From contig JAIUNJ010000005.1 of the NCBI GenBank assembly GCA_020161855.1, forward strand, positions 1 to 64,000: a DNA stretch of 64,000 nucleotides, written 5' to 3'. The translations under genes were made by a program, and so were the position numbers. Each line of letters begins with the position of its first letter. The stretch's first letter is position 1. The notes under the pieces are model-generated. The model searched no databases and was not told the origin of the DNA. It was given only the letters and a program-made list of their open reading frames with translations. Shown piece after piece: positions 1 to 9,399 of this stretch. The stretch is from Pseudomonadota bacterium. GTDB taxonomy: Bacteria; Pseudomonadota; Alphaproteobacteria; Rhizobiales; Aestuariivirgaceae.

Positions 1-254
1 CCGGGCCAGGGGCCATCACCGCCATGATCCTGCTGGCCGGGCGGGCAGAAGGTGACTTTGAGAAGCTTGGCGCGCTCTATGCGGTTGCCGCCCTCGTCAT
101 GCTGTCCTGCTATGTCTGCTTCCTCGGGGCCGAGCGGATTTCCAAGGCACTCGGCGTCACCGGCCGGGCCGTGGTCTCGCGGCTGCTAAGCATCATCCTT
201 GCTGCACTGGCTGTGCAGTTCGTGGTGGATGGCGTCCTGTCATTGCGCGGATAA
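1..254 (+). CDS. MarC-family integral membrane protein, C-terminal part (5' end outside window)
   Basis: The reading frame is already open at the left edge (first whole codon at base 3) and ends at a TAA at 252-254, so only about 83 residues are visible. They begin with GPGAIT, the glycine/proline turn of the MarC/YhgN family, and hold two clear hydrophobic segments separated by a short basic loop with SRLLS. MarC proteins are six-helix inner-membrane proteins of uncertain transport function; the old link to multiple antibiotic resistance has not held up. The ATG at base 24 lies inside the conserved part and is not the start. Family assignment is fairly sure; substrate is unknown. Confidence 0.7.
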   Translation, partial: GPGAITAMILLAGRAEGDFEKLGALYAVAALVMLSCYVCFLGAERISKALGVTGRAVVSRLLSIILAALAVQFVVDGVLSLRG

Positions 255-290
255 AAAAGGGGGACGGAAGGCACAAGGCCCCCGTCCCCG
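253..290 (-). terminator. Rho-independent terminator reading leftward
   Basis: An 8-bp perfect stem (260-267 with 282-289, loop of 14) is followed on the minus strand by a run of six U (253-258). It lies directly after the marC stop and could end transcripts arriving from the aminotransferase gene about 240 bases to the right. On the plus strand there is an A-run before the stem but no T-run after it. Confidence 0.5.
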
Positions 291-526
291 AAGTGATGGC
301 GGGCTCTGCCGCCAATCGCGTGACAGTCATCAGAAATGGGAGGATCCAACACGGTCTTGCGATGCAACAAGCATCGCAAGGGTCGTGCCAGACGCCCGTG
401 CCAGCGCAAGATTTTATTAACCCCTTGAAATAAAACGATTCAGCTTATACGCCTGAAAAGTATCAGAATGGCGGGGTGCCACCGGACGTGGCCGATTCTT
501 GTGCACCGCATCAAAAATTGGGCGGC

Positions 527-1720
527 CTAGCTAGGCAGATGCGTCTCCAGCCAGCCCGAGAAGCGCGCAAGTCCTTCACGAAGCTTGGTTTCTTCCTTCA
601 GATAGCACATGCGCAGGAAGCCCTCCCCGGCCGCGCCAAAGGCAGCACCCGGGGCAAAACCGACATTGGCCTCGTCCACGATGCGGCGCGCAGTGGCAAG
701 CGAATCCGTCATCCCGTCGATGGCAAAGAACAGGTAGAAAGCGCCATCCGGCACCTGGAAGCGGATCTGGCGGTGTTTGCGCAGTTCCTCGACCACAATA
801 TCGCGGTTGCGGCGGGCCGTTGCCACCTGCTGGTCAACGAAGGCATCGCCCTCATTGAGCGCGGCCGCACAGCCCCGCTGCAGGAAGACCGGCGAGCCCG
901 ACGTGTTGTACTGGATGAAGCGCTCGATCACGGGGGCCAGCGCCTTGGGCGCCTGAAGCCAGCCCTGCCGCCAGCCGGTCATGGCCCAGTTCTTGGAAAA
1001 GGTGTTGCAGAGGATGAGTTGTTCTTCGGTGTCGCAGATATCGAGGAAGGAGGGCGCGCGGGCCGCTCCGTCCTTGCCGAAGTAGAAGCGCGAATAGACC
1101 TCGTCGCCGAGGATCCAGATGCCATGCTTGCGGGCGAAATCCCGGATCGCGGTCAGGTCGGCCTTGCTTGCCGACCAGCCCAGAGGGTTGGATGGCGAGT
1201 TGATGCAGATCGCCTTGGTGCGCGGTGTGACAGCGGCAAAGAGCCGTTCGAGATCAAGGGCCCAGGCGCCATTGGCGAAATGCATGGGCACTTCGACCGG
1301 GCGCGAGCCTTGCAGGCGCAGCGGCCCGGCATAGTTCGGCCAGGCCGGCGTGGGAATGATGATTTCATCACCATCACTGGCAATCATCTGGATGGCGTTC
1401 TGGATGGCCTGCATGCCGCCGCCCGTCGCCAGGAAATTGTCCGGGTCGAAGGCCCGTCCGTAGTGGCGCGTGTGATAGTCGGCAAGCGCCTGGCGCAGTT
1501 CCGGAATGCCGCGCTGGTGGGTGTAGAAAGTCTCGCCCTTGATGAAGCTCTCGACCACCGGCCGGTAGAAGGCCTCCGGTGTCGGCAGGTTTCCTTCGCC
1601 CGACCAGAAAGCGATCATCCCCGGGCGGGTGAAGCCGTACATGGCAACATTGACGATGCCGCTATCGGGCTCAACCTGGGCCGGAGCGGTGAGTTTGCTG
1701 ATCAGATCCTGGGCATTCAT
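527..1720 (-). CDS. PLP-dependent class I/II aminotransferase (aspartate aminotransferase-like)
   Basis: A 397-residue fold-type I aminotransferase. Visible marks are the SGEGNLPTP substrate loop, the TGGGMQAI cofactor turn, NSPSNPLGW, the DEVYSRF stretch with the PLP-pyridine aspartate, and NTFSKNWAMTGWRQGW carrying the Schiff-base lysine; RMCYL near the end holds the carboxylate-binding arginine. The substrate cannot be read off the sequence; aspartate, aromatic amino acids or an alanine/pyruvate pair are all possible. I chose the ATG at 1720 because GGAG stands six bases before it. The in-frame ATG at 1732 lies only two bases after the U-run of the mscL terminator and lacks a ribosome site. 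It lies downstream of mscL on the same strand but is separated from it by that terminator. Confidence 0.85.
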   Translation of the reverse strand: MNAQDLISKLTAPAQVEPDSGIVNVAMYGFTRPGMIAFWSGEGNLPTPEAFYRPVVESFIKGETFYTHQRGIPELRQALADYHTRHYGRAFDPDNFLATGGGMQAIQNAIQMIASDGDEIIIPTPAWPNYAGPLRLQGSRPVEVPMHFANGAWALDLERLFAAVTPRTKAICINSPSNPLGWSASKADLTAIRDFARKHGIWILGDEVYSRFYFGKDGAARAPSFLDICDTEEQLILCNTFSKNWAMTGWRQGWLQAPKALAPVIERFIQYNTSGSPVFLQRGCAAALNEGDAFVDQQVATARRNRDIVVEELRKHRQIRFQVPDGAFYLFFAIDGMTDSLATARRIVDEANVGFAPGAAFGAAGEGFLRMCYLKEETKLREGLARFSGWLETHLPS

Positions 1721-1733
1721 GCGCCGCTCCATG

Positions 1734-1767
1734 CAAAGAAAAGGCCCGGGTGTCCAGCACCCGGGCC
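1734..1767 (-). terminator. Rho-independent terminator of mscL
   Basis: A perfect 10-bp GC stem (1743-1752 with 1758-1767, 5-base loop) is followed on the minus strand by UUUUCUUUG (down to 1734). It starts 25 bases after the mscL stop. Its U-run ends just before the ribosome site of the aminotransferase gene, so that gene needs read-through or a promoter inside mscL. Confidence 0.85.
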
Positions 1768-1791
1768 CGCATGGCGCCTTGCGCCGGACGA

Positions 1792-2223
1792 TTACTTCTT
1801 CTTGGCCGCAGCGGTCGGCTTCACCAGCGCATCGCGGATTTCGGTCAGCAGTGCTTCCGTCGCGCTCGGGGCTGGTGGCGGCGCAGGCGGCTCGGCTTTC
1901 TTCATGCGGTTGGAAACCTTCACAAGCTGGAAGAGAATGAAGGCAAGGATCAGGAAGTTCACGAGAACGGTGATGAAGTTGCCATAGGCGAAAACGGCGC
2001 CCTGATCCCTGGCGGCAGCCAGCGTGGGAGCCGTGACATTGGGGCTGAGGCCCGCAAAATAATTGCTGAAGTCCACGCCACCGGTGATGGCACCGACGAT
2101 CGGCATGATCAGGTCGTTGACGACGGAGTCAACGATCTTGCCGAAGGCGCCACCCATGATGACACCGATCGCCAGGTCAAAGGCATTGCCCTTGAAGGCG
2201 AAACTCTTGAATTCGTTCCACAT
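1792..2223 (-). CDS. mscL: Large-conductance mechanosensitive channel MscL
   Basis: A 143-residue MscL, the pentameric inner-membrane pore that opens under hypo-osmotic shock. The first helix region [20 protein letters not shown] with the following [14 protein letters not shown] segment is the family hallmark (N-terminal amphipathic helix and pore-lining TM1); TM2 is [20 protein letters not shown] proline/alanine linker of about 15 residues leads to the C-terminal helical bundle ([13 protein letters not shown]) and a lysine-rich end. The ATG at 2223 is preceded by GAGGGG; longer upstream reading is open but lacks the family start. Length matches the usual 130-150 residues. Divergent from the histidine kinase gene at 2398. 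Confidence 0.95.
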   Translation of the reverse strand: MWNEFKSFAFKGNAFDLAIGVIMGGAFGKIVDSVVNDLIMPIVGAITGGVDFSNYFAGLSPNVTAPTLAAARDQGAVFAYGNFITVLVNFLILAFILFQLVKVSNRMKKAEPPAPPPAPSATEALLTEIRDALVKPTAAAKKK

Positions 2224-2397
2224 TAAAAAGTTCCCCTCGAATGATGATTCCACATTGCTGTCCGGGAGATTCTTTGCTTTTGCCCGGGTGCTGGCGCATC
2301 CTAAAGGAGTTCCATGGGCCGATAAAGCAGGACCTGCGGGGTCGATCACCCAGCCGCAGCCACCTGCCAAGCCTGGGAAACGGGAGGGAAACAACAG

Positions 2398-5300
2398 GTG
2401 GTTCTACAGGCCTGGACAGTCGTCCTTGCGGGGCTGGCCTATGTGGGCTTCCTCTTTGCCGTGGCCACCTGGGGCGACCGCATCGCCACCGCCTCGCGCA
2501 AGCGCCGCCATCCGCGCCCGCTGATCTATGCGCTTTCGCTCGCCGTCTATTGCACCTCATGGACCTATTTCGGCAGCGTCGGCATCGCCGCCAACACGGC
2601 CTATGATTTCATCCCGGTCTATCTCGGCCCCATTCTCATGTTCGTGCTGGGCGCGCCGCTCATCAGCCGCATCGTCATGGTGGCCAAATCGCAGAACATT
2701 GCCTCGATCGCCGACTTCATCGCCGCACGCTATGGCAAGAGTGAAGCGCTGGGGGCACTTGTCGCCGTAATCGCCGTCTTCGGCATTGTTCCCTACATCT
2801 CGATCCAGTTGAAGGCACTGGCCTTCTCGCTGCAGGCCATGGTGCATCCAAGCTACTGGGCCGGGGGCGGGCACATCGGTGTGCCATTGGGCGGCGACAT
2901 CGCACTTGTCGTCACGGTGGCCATGGCCGCCTTTGCCATCCTCTTCGGCACACGCCACATCGACGCCACCGAACATCAGGACGGCATGATCCTCGCCGTG
3001 GCCGTTGAATCGGTGGTGAAGCTCTTTGCCTTCATGGCTGTCGGCCTCTTTGTCGTCTTCGGTATCGGTGGCGGTCCCTCGGCCATGATCGAGGCCATGA
3101 ACACCCATCCGGATGTCTCGAAAGTCTTTGCCCAGGCGCCGGAAGGCGGGCGCTGGCTCACCGTCACGCTGCTCTCGGCCTGCGCCATCCTGCTGCTGCC
3201 GCGCCAGTTCCACGTCGCCGTCGTCGAGAACGCCCATGGCAGCGACGTGCGCCGCGCCGCCTGGCTCTTTCCACTCTATCTCGTCGCCATCAATATCTTC
3301 GTCGTTCCCATCGCCATCACCGGGCTGATGCTCTTGCCGGGTGCTGATGCTGACACCTATGTGCTGGCGCTGCCGGTCTTCGCCCAATCCAAGTGGTTCT
3401 CGCTCATCGCCTTCATTGGCGGTGTCTCGGCCGCCACGGCCATGGTGATCGTGGAGACCATCGCGCTGGCCATCATGCTGTCGAACAACGTCATCGTGCC
3501 GCTGGTCCTGCTCCGCCAGGGCGAACAGAACATGTTCCAGCGCAGCGCCGATGGCGGCAAAAGCCCGGCCCTCATCGTCATCCGCCGGGCGGCCATCTGC
3601 GCCATTCTGGCGCTGGCCTACCTCTATTATGCCTTCGCCGGAAACAGTGCCGCCCTGGCGCAGACGGGCCTCATCTCCTTCGCCGCCGTGGCGCAGTTCG
3701 CACCGGCCTTCTTCGGTGGCCTGCTCTGGCGCGGTGGCACGGCGCGCGCCGCCAGCGCCGGCATCCTGGCCGGCTTCGCCATGTGGGCCTACACGCTGCT
3801 CATCCCGTCTTTTGCCGATTCCGGCTGGATCTCGGGTAGTCTCATGAGCGATGGCCCCTTCGGCATCACAGCCCTGCGTCCCCGCCAGTTGCTCGGGCTC
3901 GAATTCGACTCCCTCACCCATGGCGTGCTGTGGAGCCTTATCGTCAACGTCGCCGTCTATGTCGGTCTGTCTGTCACCCGCACACCCAATCGCGCCGAAC
4001 TCCTGCAGGCCGATTCCTTCGTGAGCTCCGACCGGCATGTGCGTTTTGCCCCCAGCTATCGCATGTGGCGCTCAAGCGTCACCATCGGCCAGGTGGAAGA
4101 AACCGTCGCCCGCTACATCGGACGCGAACAGGCCCGCGAGGCCTTTGCCCGCATGGTGAAGACCCGCGACCTTGCTGACGACTCGCGCATCGAGGCCGAT
4201 ATCAGCGTCCTCAACTTCGGCGAACATCTCCTGGCATCGGCGGTTGGCCCTTCCTCGTCGCGGCTGGTCATGGCCCTGCTGCTTGAGCGTCACAGCAAGA
4301 GCTCCCGCGAGGCGATCCAGCTTCTCGATGAAGCGAGCTCGGCCATCGAACACAGCCACACCGTCCTGCAATCGGCCATCGACAGCATTCCGCAAGGCAT
4401 TGCGGTGCTCAGCAAGCAGGGCGAACTGGTATCGTGGAACTCGACCTACAAGGAAATGCTGAACGTACCGGCCGAAGACCTGCGGGTCGGCAAGCCGCTT
4501 GAGGAAATTCTGGCCTTCATCGCGGCACATGCCCAGGAAATGGACGTGATGCCCCTTCCCGGGCGCCGCGATTGGCTGATGCGTCAGGAGGGCACCTATC
4601 GCCTGCGTCTCAACGAGCCGCCACGCATCATCGACGTGCACGGCAGCCAGTTGCCGGACGGCGGTGTCGTCGTCACCTTCTCGGACGTTTCAGTATCGGT
4701 TGCCGCCGCCGATGCCCTTCAGCAGGTCAATGAGACTCTGGAACGCCGCGTCCACGAGCGCACCCAGGAACTGACAAAGCTCAATGAGGAACTGGAAAAG
4801 GCGAGAGCCGAGGCCGAGCGCGCAAATCTCAGCAAGACGCGTTTCATCGCCGCTGCAAGCCACGACATTCTGCAGCCGCTGAACGCCGCCCGCCTCTTCA
4901 CCTCGACTCTGGTGGAGCAGCAGGATGTGACGCCGCATGCCGAAACGGTGAAGAACGTCGATGCGGCCCTCGAGGCCGTCGAGGACATTCTCTCGACCGT
5001 ACTCGACATCTCGCGGCTGGATGCAGGTGCCGTGAAGCCTGAGCTCACCAGCTTCCCGGTGCGCGATCTCTTCGCCACGCTGGACCGCGAGTTCCAGCCG
5101 GCCGCCAGCAAGAAGAACCTGAACCTGCGCTTCACGCGGACGACCGTTCTGGTCCGGTCGGACCGGAAGCTCCTTCGCCGCATCCTGCAGAACCTCGTCT
5201 CCAACGCCATCAAATACACCGACAAGGGCAGCGTTCTCGTGGCGGTCAAGCGGCGCGGCGAACAGGCTGTGATCGAAGTCCGCGATTCCGGCCCCGGCAT

Positions 5301-5931
5301 CCCCAAGGAAAAGCAGAAAGCCATCTTCCGCGAGTTTGAGCGCCTGAGCCGCGACAAGGGCAATGCCCCCGGCCTCGGCCTCGGCCTCTCCATCGTCGAA
5401 CGCATGTGCAAGGTTCTGAAACACCCGATCAAGGTCGTGTCGGAGCCGGGCCGCGGCACGCTCTTTTCCGTCACCATCCCGATCGGCAAGGGGGTGTCGG
5501 CCAGCGCCACGCCCGCCGCCATGCAGGAGGTGGTGCAGGGCAATCTGCGGGGCCTCCATGTCCTTGCCATCGACAATGAACCCGCCATCGTCGAAGGCCT
5601 CACCGCACTTCTCAAGAACTGGGGGGTCACGGTCGTGCCGGCGCACAGTGCGCCCGAGGCCATCAAGGCCTTCGGCCATGGCACGTCCGGCATCGATGCA
5701 GTGCTCGCCGACTATCATATCCACCGCGATGACGGCATCGCACTGGTGCAGCGCCTGCGCCAGGATGCGGGCCGCCATGTGCCCGCCATCCTCATCACCG
5801 CAGACCGCAGCCGCCAGGTTCAGGATGATGCCGCCGCCGCCGGCATTGTCTATCTGCGCAAACCCGTGCGCCCTGCAGCCCTGCGCGCCAGTCTTTCGCA
5901 GATCGCCGCGCGCCAGCAGGCGGCGGAATAA
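2398..5931 (+). CDS. Transporter-linked hybrid sensor histidine kinase (NahK/CbrA-like)
   Basis: A 1177-residue membrane kinase. Residues 1 to about 500 carry many hydrophobic helices resembling the sodium/solute symporter fold ([21 protein letters not shown]). A PAS-like part follows at about 660-770 ([19 protein letters not shown]), then a coiled coil ([18 protein letters not shown]), HisKA with phospho-acceptor His822 in [15 protein letters not shown], HATPase_c with [17 protein letters not shown] and GLGLGLS, and a C-terminal receiver with Asp1105 in VLADYH. The type resembles NahK/ErcS and CbrA sensors. GTG start with GGAGG ten bases before. The signal is unknown; the symporter-like part may sense or carry a carboxylate. 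The LuxR-type regulator ending 3 bases away on the other strand is the natural partner (inference). Confidence 0.9.
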   Translation: MVLQAWTVVLAGLAYVGFLFAVATWGDRIATASRKRRHPRPLIYALSLAVYCTSWTYFGSVGIAANTAYDFIPVYLGPILMFVLGAPLISRIVMVAKSQNIASIADFIAARYGKSEALGALVAVIAVFGIVPYISIQLKALAFSLQAMVHPSYWAGGGHIGVPLGGDIALVVTVAMAAFAILFGTRHIDATEHQDGMILAVAVESVVKLFAFMAVGLFVVFGIGGGPSAMIEAMNTHPDVSKVFAQAPEGGRWLTVTLLSACAILLLPRQFHVAVVENAHGSDVRRAAWLFPLYLVAINIFVVPIAITGLMLLPGADADTYVLALPVFAQSKWFSLIAFIGGVSAATAMVIVETIALAIMLSNNVIVPLVLLRQGEQNMFQRSADGGKSPALIVIRRAAICAILALAYLYYAFAGNSAALAQTGLISFAAVAQFAPAFFGGLLWRGGTARAASAGILAGFAMWAYTLLIPSFADSGWISGSLMSDGPFGITALRPRQLLGLEFDSLTHGVLWSLIVNVAVYVGLSVTRTPNRAELLQADSFVSSDRHVRFAPSYRMWRSSVTIGQVEETVARYIGREQAREAFARMVKTRDLADDSRIEADISVLNFGEHLLASAVGPSSSRLVMALLLERHSKSSREAIQLLDEASSAIEHSHTVLQSAIDSIPQGIAVLSKQGELVSWNSTYKEMLNVPAEDLRVGKPLEEILAFIAAHAQEMDVMPLPGRRDWLMRQEGTYRLRLNEPPRIIDVHGSQLPDGGVVVTFSDVSVSVAAADALQQVNETLERRVHERTQELTKLNEELEKARAEAERANLSKTRFIAAASHDILQPLNAARLFTSTLVEQQDVTPHAETVKNVDAALEAVEDILSTVLDISRLDAGAVKPELTSFPVRDLFATLDREFQPAASKKNLNLRFTRTTVLVRSDRKLLRRILQNLVSNAIKYTDKGSVLVAVKRRGEQAVIEVRDSGPGIPKEKQKAIFREFERLSRDKGNAPGLGLGLSIVERMCKVLKHPIKVVSEPGRGTLFSVTIPIGKGVSASATPAAMQEVVQGNLRGLHVLAIDNEPAIVEGLTALLKNWGVTVVPAHSAPEAIKAFGHGTSGIDAVLADYHIHRDDGIALVQRLRQDAGRHVPAILITADRSRQVQDDAAAAGIVYLRKPVRPAALRASLSQIAARQQAAE

Positions 5932-5934
5932 GAA

Positions 5935-6588
5935 TTAGCTGTCGGTCGTCGAATCGCCGTCGATACGGCCTGCCGCGATCACAGCCTGGGTGCGGCTGTC
6001 GACATTGAGCTTCTGCAGGATGGCCGAGACATGGGCCTTCACCGTCGCCTCGGAGACATCAAGCTCATAGGCAATCTGCTTGTTGAGCAGGCCTTCCCGT
6101 AACATCATCAGCACACGGAGCTGTTGCGGCGTCAGCGTTGCCAGCCGCCTTGCAAGATCATCGATCTCGCGCTCGCTGTCGGAGGGCTGGCGGGCTTCCG
6201 CCGGCATCCAGACCTCGCCGTCGAGAATGGCCGACACGGCCTCGCGCATGCGGTCGGCCGTCGTCGACTTCGGCACATAGCCGGACGCACCGAGCGACAG
6301 CGCCCGCCGCATCAGGGCCGGATCCTCATGGCCCGAGACGATAGCCACCGGCACGGACGGATACTGGGCGCGGAAATAGGCCAGGCCGGAAAGGCCCTGC
6401 ACGCCCGGCATCTTGAGGTCGAGCAGCACCAGGTCGCATTCCGGATCATCCTCAAGGGCCTTGTTGCCCTCCTCCAGGCTTGACGCCTCCCGGACATCGA
6501 GTTCGGCAAAGGCAGGCCGCAGCGCGCCCTTCAGCGCATCGCGGAAAAGGGGATGGTCGTCGATGATCACGATCCGCCGAGCAGCCAT
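5935..6588 (-). CDS. LuxR/FixJ-type response regulator
   Basis: A 217-residue two-domain regulator: receiver at residues 5-120 (acidic pair in VIIDDHPLF, phospho-acceptor Asp57 in LVLLDLKMPG, conserved lysine in YVPKS) and a C-terminal LuxR helix-turn-helix (LTPQQLRVLMMLREGLLNKQIAYELDVSEATVKAHVSAI, quoted here only as family-typical; recognition helix near residue 190). I chose the ATG at 6588 because the receiver starts right after it and GGAG lies upstream; an in-frame ATG at 6636 would add 16 residues. Convergent with the hybrid kinase gene, with 3 bases between the stops; kinase plus LuxR pairs of this kind are common in alphaproteobacteria. Target genes are not visible. Confidence 0.88.
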   Translation of the reverse strand: MAARRIVIIDDHPLFRDALKGALRPAFAELDVREASSLEEGNKALEDDPECDLVLLDLKMPGVQGLSGLAYFRAQYPSVPVAIVSGHEDPALMRRALSLGASGYVPKSTTADRMREAVSAILDGEVWMPAEARQPSDSEREIDDLARRLATLTPQQLRVLMMLREGLLNKQIAYELDVSEATVKAHVSAILQKLNVDSRTQAVIAAGRIDGDSTTDS

Positions 6589-6702
6589 GTCGCGGTCTTT
6601 CTCCAGCACGTTCAAGTTTTCCACTACGAGGCTCATCCGGTCAATGATGTTGTCACGCGTTGACCGGGCCGTGTAGTCACAGAAAGTATGAGGAGTTCGG
6701 GC

Positions 6703-7683
6703 ATGGGTGACGACGCACAAGGCAGGCTGGCAAAACTGTTTCCGCTCCGCGAGCCTTATGCGCGCGGCAGGTTGCAGGTTTCACCGCTGCATACGATCTA
6801 CTACGAAGAATGCGGCAATCCGGATGGCATCCCGGCCGCCGTGCTGCATGGCGGGCCGGGCGGCGGCATCTCGCCCTTCCTGCGCCAGCTTCACGATCCT
6901 TCCGTCTATCGCATCATCCTCTTCGACCAGCGCGGCTGCGGCCAGTCGACGCCACATGCCGAACTGCGCGAGAACACCACCTGGGATCTGGTTGCCGACA
7001 TGGAGCGGCTCCGCCAGCATCTTGGCGTGGCGCGCTGGCACGTGCTCGGCGGTTCCTGGGGTTCCACACTGGCGCTGGCCTATGCCCTCACCCATCCGGA
7101 ACCCGTTCTGTCGCTGATCCTGCGTGGCATCTTCACCATCCAGGAAGAAGAGATCCGCTGGTTCTATCAGTCCGGCACAAGCTTCCTTTTCCCGGATGCC
7201 TTCGAGGACTTTGTCGCGCCGATCCCCGAGGCCGAGCGCCACGACCTGGTGACCGCCCACTACCGCCGCCTCACCGGCAGCGATCCGGAGGCACGGCAGC
7301 GTTCCGCCAGGGCCTGGAGCCAGTGGGAGGGAACGACCCTCTCGCTCCTGCCCAATCCGGAGCGGGTTGCCGCTTTCGGGCAGGATGAGTTTGCCGCTGC
7401 CTTCGCGGGCATCGAATGCCACTACTTCGTCAACAAGGGTTTCTTCGCCGAGGACGGCTGGATCATCAAGAACGCCCACCGCCTCAAGTCCATCCCCGGC
7501 GTCATCATCCATGGGCGCTATGACGTGGTGACCCCGCTGTCCACCGCCTGGGCCCTGCACAGGGCCTGGCCGGAGGCGCGCTTCGAGATTGTCGCCGATG
7601 CCGGCCATACGGCGGTCGAACCGGGCCTGACCGACGCCCTCATCCGCGCCACAAACGCCTTCATCCCTGCGCGGGATTCATAG
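6703..7683 (+). CDS. pip: Proline iminopeptidase (alpha/beta hydrolase, S33)
   Basis: A 326-residue cytoplasmic peptidase releasing N-terminal proline from peptides. Family marks are the HGGPGGG oxyanion loop, DQRGCGQS, the nucleophile elbow GGSWGS (Ser118), the acid in HGRYDVVTP and the catalytic His in DAGHTAVE. Length fits the S33 iminopeptidases of 310-330 residues. The ATG at 6703 is preceded by AGGAG with a 7-base spacer; the in-frame ATG at 6688 lies before that ribosome site and is rejected. Its start region is divergent from the LuxR regulator. Confidence 0.93.
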   Translation: MGDDAQGRLAKLFPLREPYARGRLQVSPLHTIYYEECGNPDGIPAAVLHGGPGGGISPFLRQLHDPSVYRIILFDQRGCGQSTPHAELRENTTWDLVADMERLRQHLGVARWHVLGGSWGSTLALAYALTHPEPVLSLILRGIFTIQEEEIRWFYQSGTSFLFPDAFEDFVAPIPEAERHDLVTAHYRRLTGSDPEARQRSARAWSQWEGTTLSLLPNPERVAAFGQDEFAAAFAGIECHYFVNKGFFAEDGWIIKNAHRLKSIPGVIIHGRYDVVTPLSTAWALHRAWPEARFEIVADAGHTAVEPGLTDALIRATNAFIPARDS

Positions 7684-7768
7684 CACAACTGCCAATTCTT
7701 CGCGCGACTGCAACGGATTCTGCACAATTCAATCCCATATGCCCTCTCATAAGAAATGGGAGACTATC

Positions 7769-7891
7769 ATGCTGTCACGTTCCTTGCGGGACCTCTTCAT
7801 CGGCCTTCGCCATGGCCTCGGCTACACGTTTTCAGAGCGCCGGAACCTGACGGCGGTGGTCCTCGGACTGCCGATCACTGACCGCAAGTAA
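7769..7891 (+). CDS. Possible 40-residue small protein, unrecognised
   Basis: ATG at 7769 with GGGAG about six bases before it opens a 40-codon frame ending in TAA. The product is basic and partly amphipathic (starts MLSRSLRDLFIGLRHGLGY, ends LGLPITDRK) with no cysteine. It matches no family I recognise; it is not a DUF1127-type protein. Its codons are GC-rich like those of the neighbours. A strong terminator follows about 260 bases downstream. It may be a real small protein, a leader peptide or chance; the ribosome site is the main support. Confidence 0.35.
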   Translation: MLSRSLRDLFIGLRHGLGYTFSERRNLTAVVLGLPITDRK

Positions 7892-8150
7892 TTGAAATGG
7901 TTTCATAATCCGTTCATTACAGTCCTGTTACCCCAAATTCGCCGCAATGAATCCCCGCTTCTGACAAACGGCGGCACTTTTGCCGCCCAAGTCTGACGTC
8001 ACCTTCATCCTCGATCCAGCGGGGGATCGGCGGGCACCGTCCAAGGTGCATACCGGAAGCAGGCAAAGCCAGCTTTCTCTCCATCCCTAGCCAGATACAG
8101 ACTATCCGCCTTGGGCTCCTGTCGCCGTCCCGAGTTCAAAGCGGATTGGA

Positions 8151-8193
8151 GGCCCGTCCATGCCCAGTTGGTGTGGACGGGCCTTTCCCTTTT
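8151..8193 (+). terminator. Strong Rho-independent terminator upstream of rmuC
   Basis: A perfect 10-bp stem (8151-8160 with 8174-8183, 13-base loop) is followed by TTTCCCTTTT. It stands 43 bases before the rmuC start and about 470 bases after pip, so it ends either a long pip tail or a separate short transcript from the gap. Confidence 0.7.
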
Positions 8194-8235
8194 GCGGCCG
8201 CTGTCCGCCGCCCAGAATCGTGCTACATTTGTTCC

Positions 8236-9399
8236 ATGACCCTCAATGACATTGTCCTGCAGATCGGTGGGCGCAGCATTTTGCTCATGGAACTGCTGCT
8301 GGCCGCCGGCGGGCTCGCTCTCGTCCTGCTTTTGTTTGTCGTGATTCTTGCCTGGCGGGCGCAATCGGGGCGGGCGGCAGAGCGCATTGCCGCTGAACAC
8401 CGCACCTCGGAACTGGAACTCCGGCTCGCCGAATTGTCCGGCGCGCTGCAGGGCTTTGCCTCGCAGTCGCAGAGCAACCAGATTCATCTGCAGCGCAGCA
8501 TCGACGAGCGTCTCGACATGGTGGGCCAGCGGGTCGGCCATGGCCTCACCGAACAGGCCGAGCGCACAGCCCAGTCGCTGGGTGTGCTCAACGAGCGGCT
8601 GGCGGTGATCGACGCGGCCCAGCGTAACCTCACCTCGCTCTCCACCGAGATGGTGAGCCTCAAGGACATCCTCAACAACAAGCAGTCGCGCGGGGCCTAT
8701 GGCCAGGGCCGCATGGAAGCGATCATTCGCGACGGGCTGCATGCCAGGGCCTATGAATTCCAGGCAACGCTCTCCAACGGCACGCGGCCCGACTGCCTCA
8801 TCTCGCTTCCCGAGTCCAAGCTCAAGCTGGTGATCGACGCCAAGTTTCCGCTCGAGGCCTATACCGCCTTCACCGCCGCCAAGGATGATGACGCCCGCAA
8901 CGCTGCTGCGACGCGCTTGCGCAACGACGTGATGAAACACGTGAAGGACATTGCGGAGAAGTATCAGCTCGCAGGCGAAACCCACGACACGGCCATCATG
9001 TTCGTGCCGTCGGAATCGATCTATGCCGAACTGCACGAACGCTTCGAGGACACAGTGCAGAAGGCCCACCGGGCGCGCGTCATCCTCGCCTCGCCCAATG
9101 TGCTGATGCTGCTGGTGCAAACCATGCAGGCCATCGTCAAGGATGTGGCCATGCGCGAGCAGGCCCATATCATCAAGGCGGAAGTGGTGCGGCTGCTGGA
9201 AGACGTGTCGCGGCTGAAGGAACGGACAACGGATCTGCGCCGTCACTTCGACATGGCCAATGCCGATCTCGACAAGCTTTCGACCTCCGCCGACCGCATC
9301 AACAAGCGCGGCCTCAAGATCGAGAGCCTGGAGATCGAGGAAGCGCCGGCCGCCGTGGCGTCTGAGCCGCCGCGGCCGAAGCTTGTCACCAAGAACTGA
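8236..9399 (+). CDS. rmuC: RmuC-family DNA recombination protein
   Basis: A 387-residue RmuC. One N-terminal membrane helix (about residues 15-36) leads to a long coiled-coil part rich in Glu, Arg and Leu (about 40-140), then the conserved core with RGAYGQGRMEAIIRDGL, the PD-(D/E)XK-like run LPESKLKLVIDAKFPLEAY and IMFVPSESIYAEL. RmuC limits inversion at short inverted repeats in E. coli and is thought to be a membrane-tethered nuclease. The ATG at 8236 is taken from the family pattern; it lacks a clear ribosome site, and the ATG at 8287 is an alternative. Its stop abuts the stop of the convergent TadG-like gene with no base between. Confidence 0.9.
   Translation: MTLNDIVLQIGGRSILLMELLLAAGGLALVLLLFVVILAWRAQSGRAAERIAAEHRTSELELRLAELSGALQGFASQSQSNQIHLQRSIDERLDMVGQRVGHGLTEQAERTAQSLGVLNERLAVIDAAQRNLTSLSTEMVSLKDILNNKQSRGAYGQGRMEAIIRDGLHARAYEFQATLSNGTRPDCLISLPESKLKLVIDAKFPLEAYTAFTAAKDDDARNAAATRLRNDVMKHVKDIAEKYQLAGETHDTAIMFVPSESIYAELHERFEDTVQKAHRARVILASPNVLMLLVQTMQAIVKDVAMREQAHIIKAEVVRLLEDVSRLKERTTDLRRHFDMANADLDKLSTSADRINKRGLKIESLEIEEAPAAVASEPPRPKLVTKN

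Larger units (their letters stand above)
7684..8235 (+). other. Gene-poor stretch between pip and rmuC
   Basis: About 550 bases without a recognised gene. It holds a 40-codon ORF with a ribosome site (7769-7891), a 7-bp inverted repeat (7970-7976 with 7981-7987) with no T-run, and a strong intrinsic terminator (8151-8193). The presence of a terminator with no known gene ahead of it suggests a short transcript arises here, coding or not. I could not match it to a known RNA family. Confidence 0.4.

Noticed and set aside
476-1987. 503-codon open frame on the plus strand
   Set aside because: It is antisense to the aminotransferase and mscL genes, both clear on the minus strand; long antisense frames are expected in GC-rich codon-biased DNA.
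2557-4038. 493-codon frame antisense to the hybrid kinase
   Set aside because: Low-complexity composition rich in Asp, Gly and His, typical of the antisense of membrane-protein genes; the plus strand holds the real gene.
7970-7987. 7-bp inverted repeat GGCGGCA/TGCCGCC as a terminator
   Set aside because: No T-run follows on either strand and no gene ends near it.
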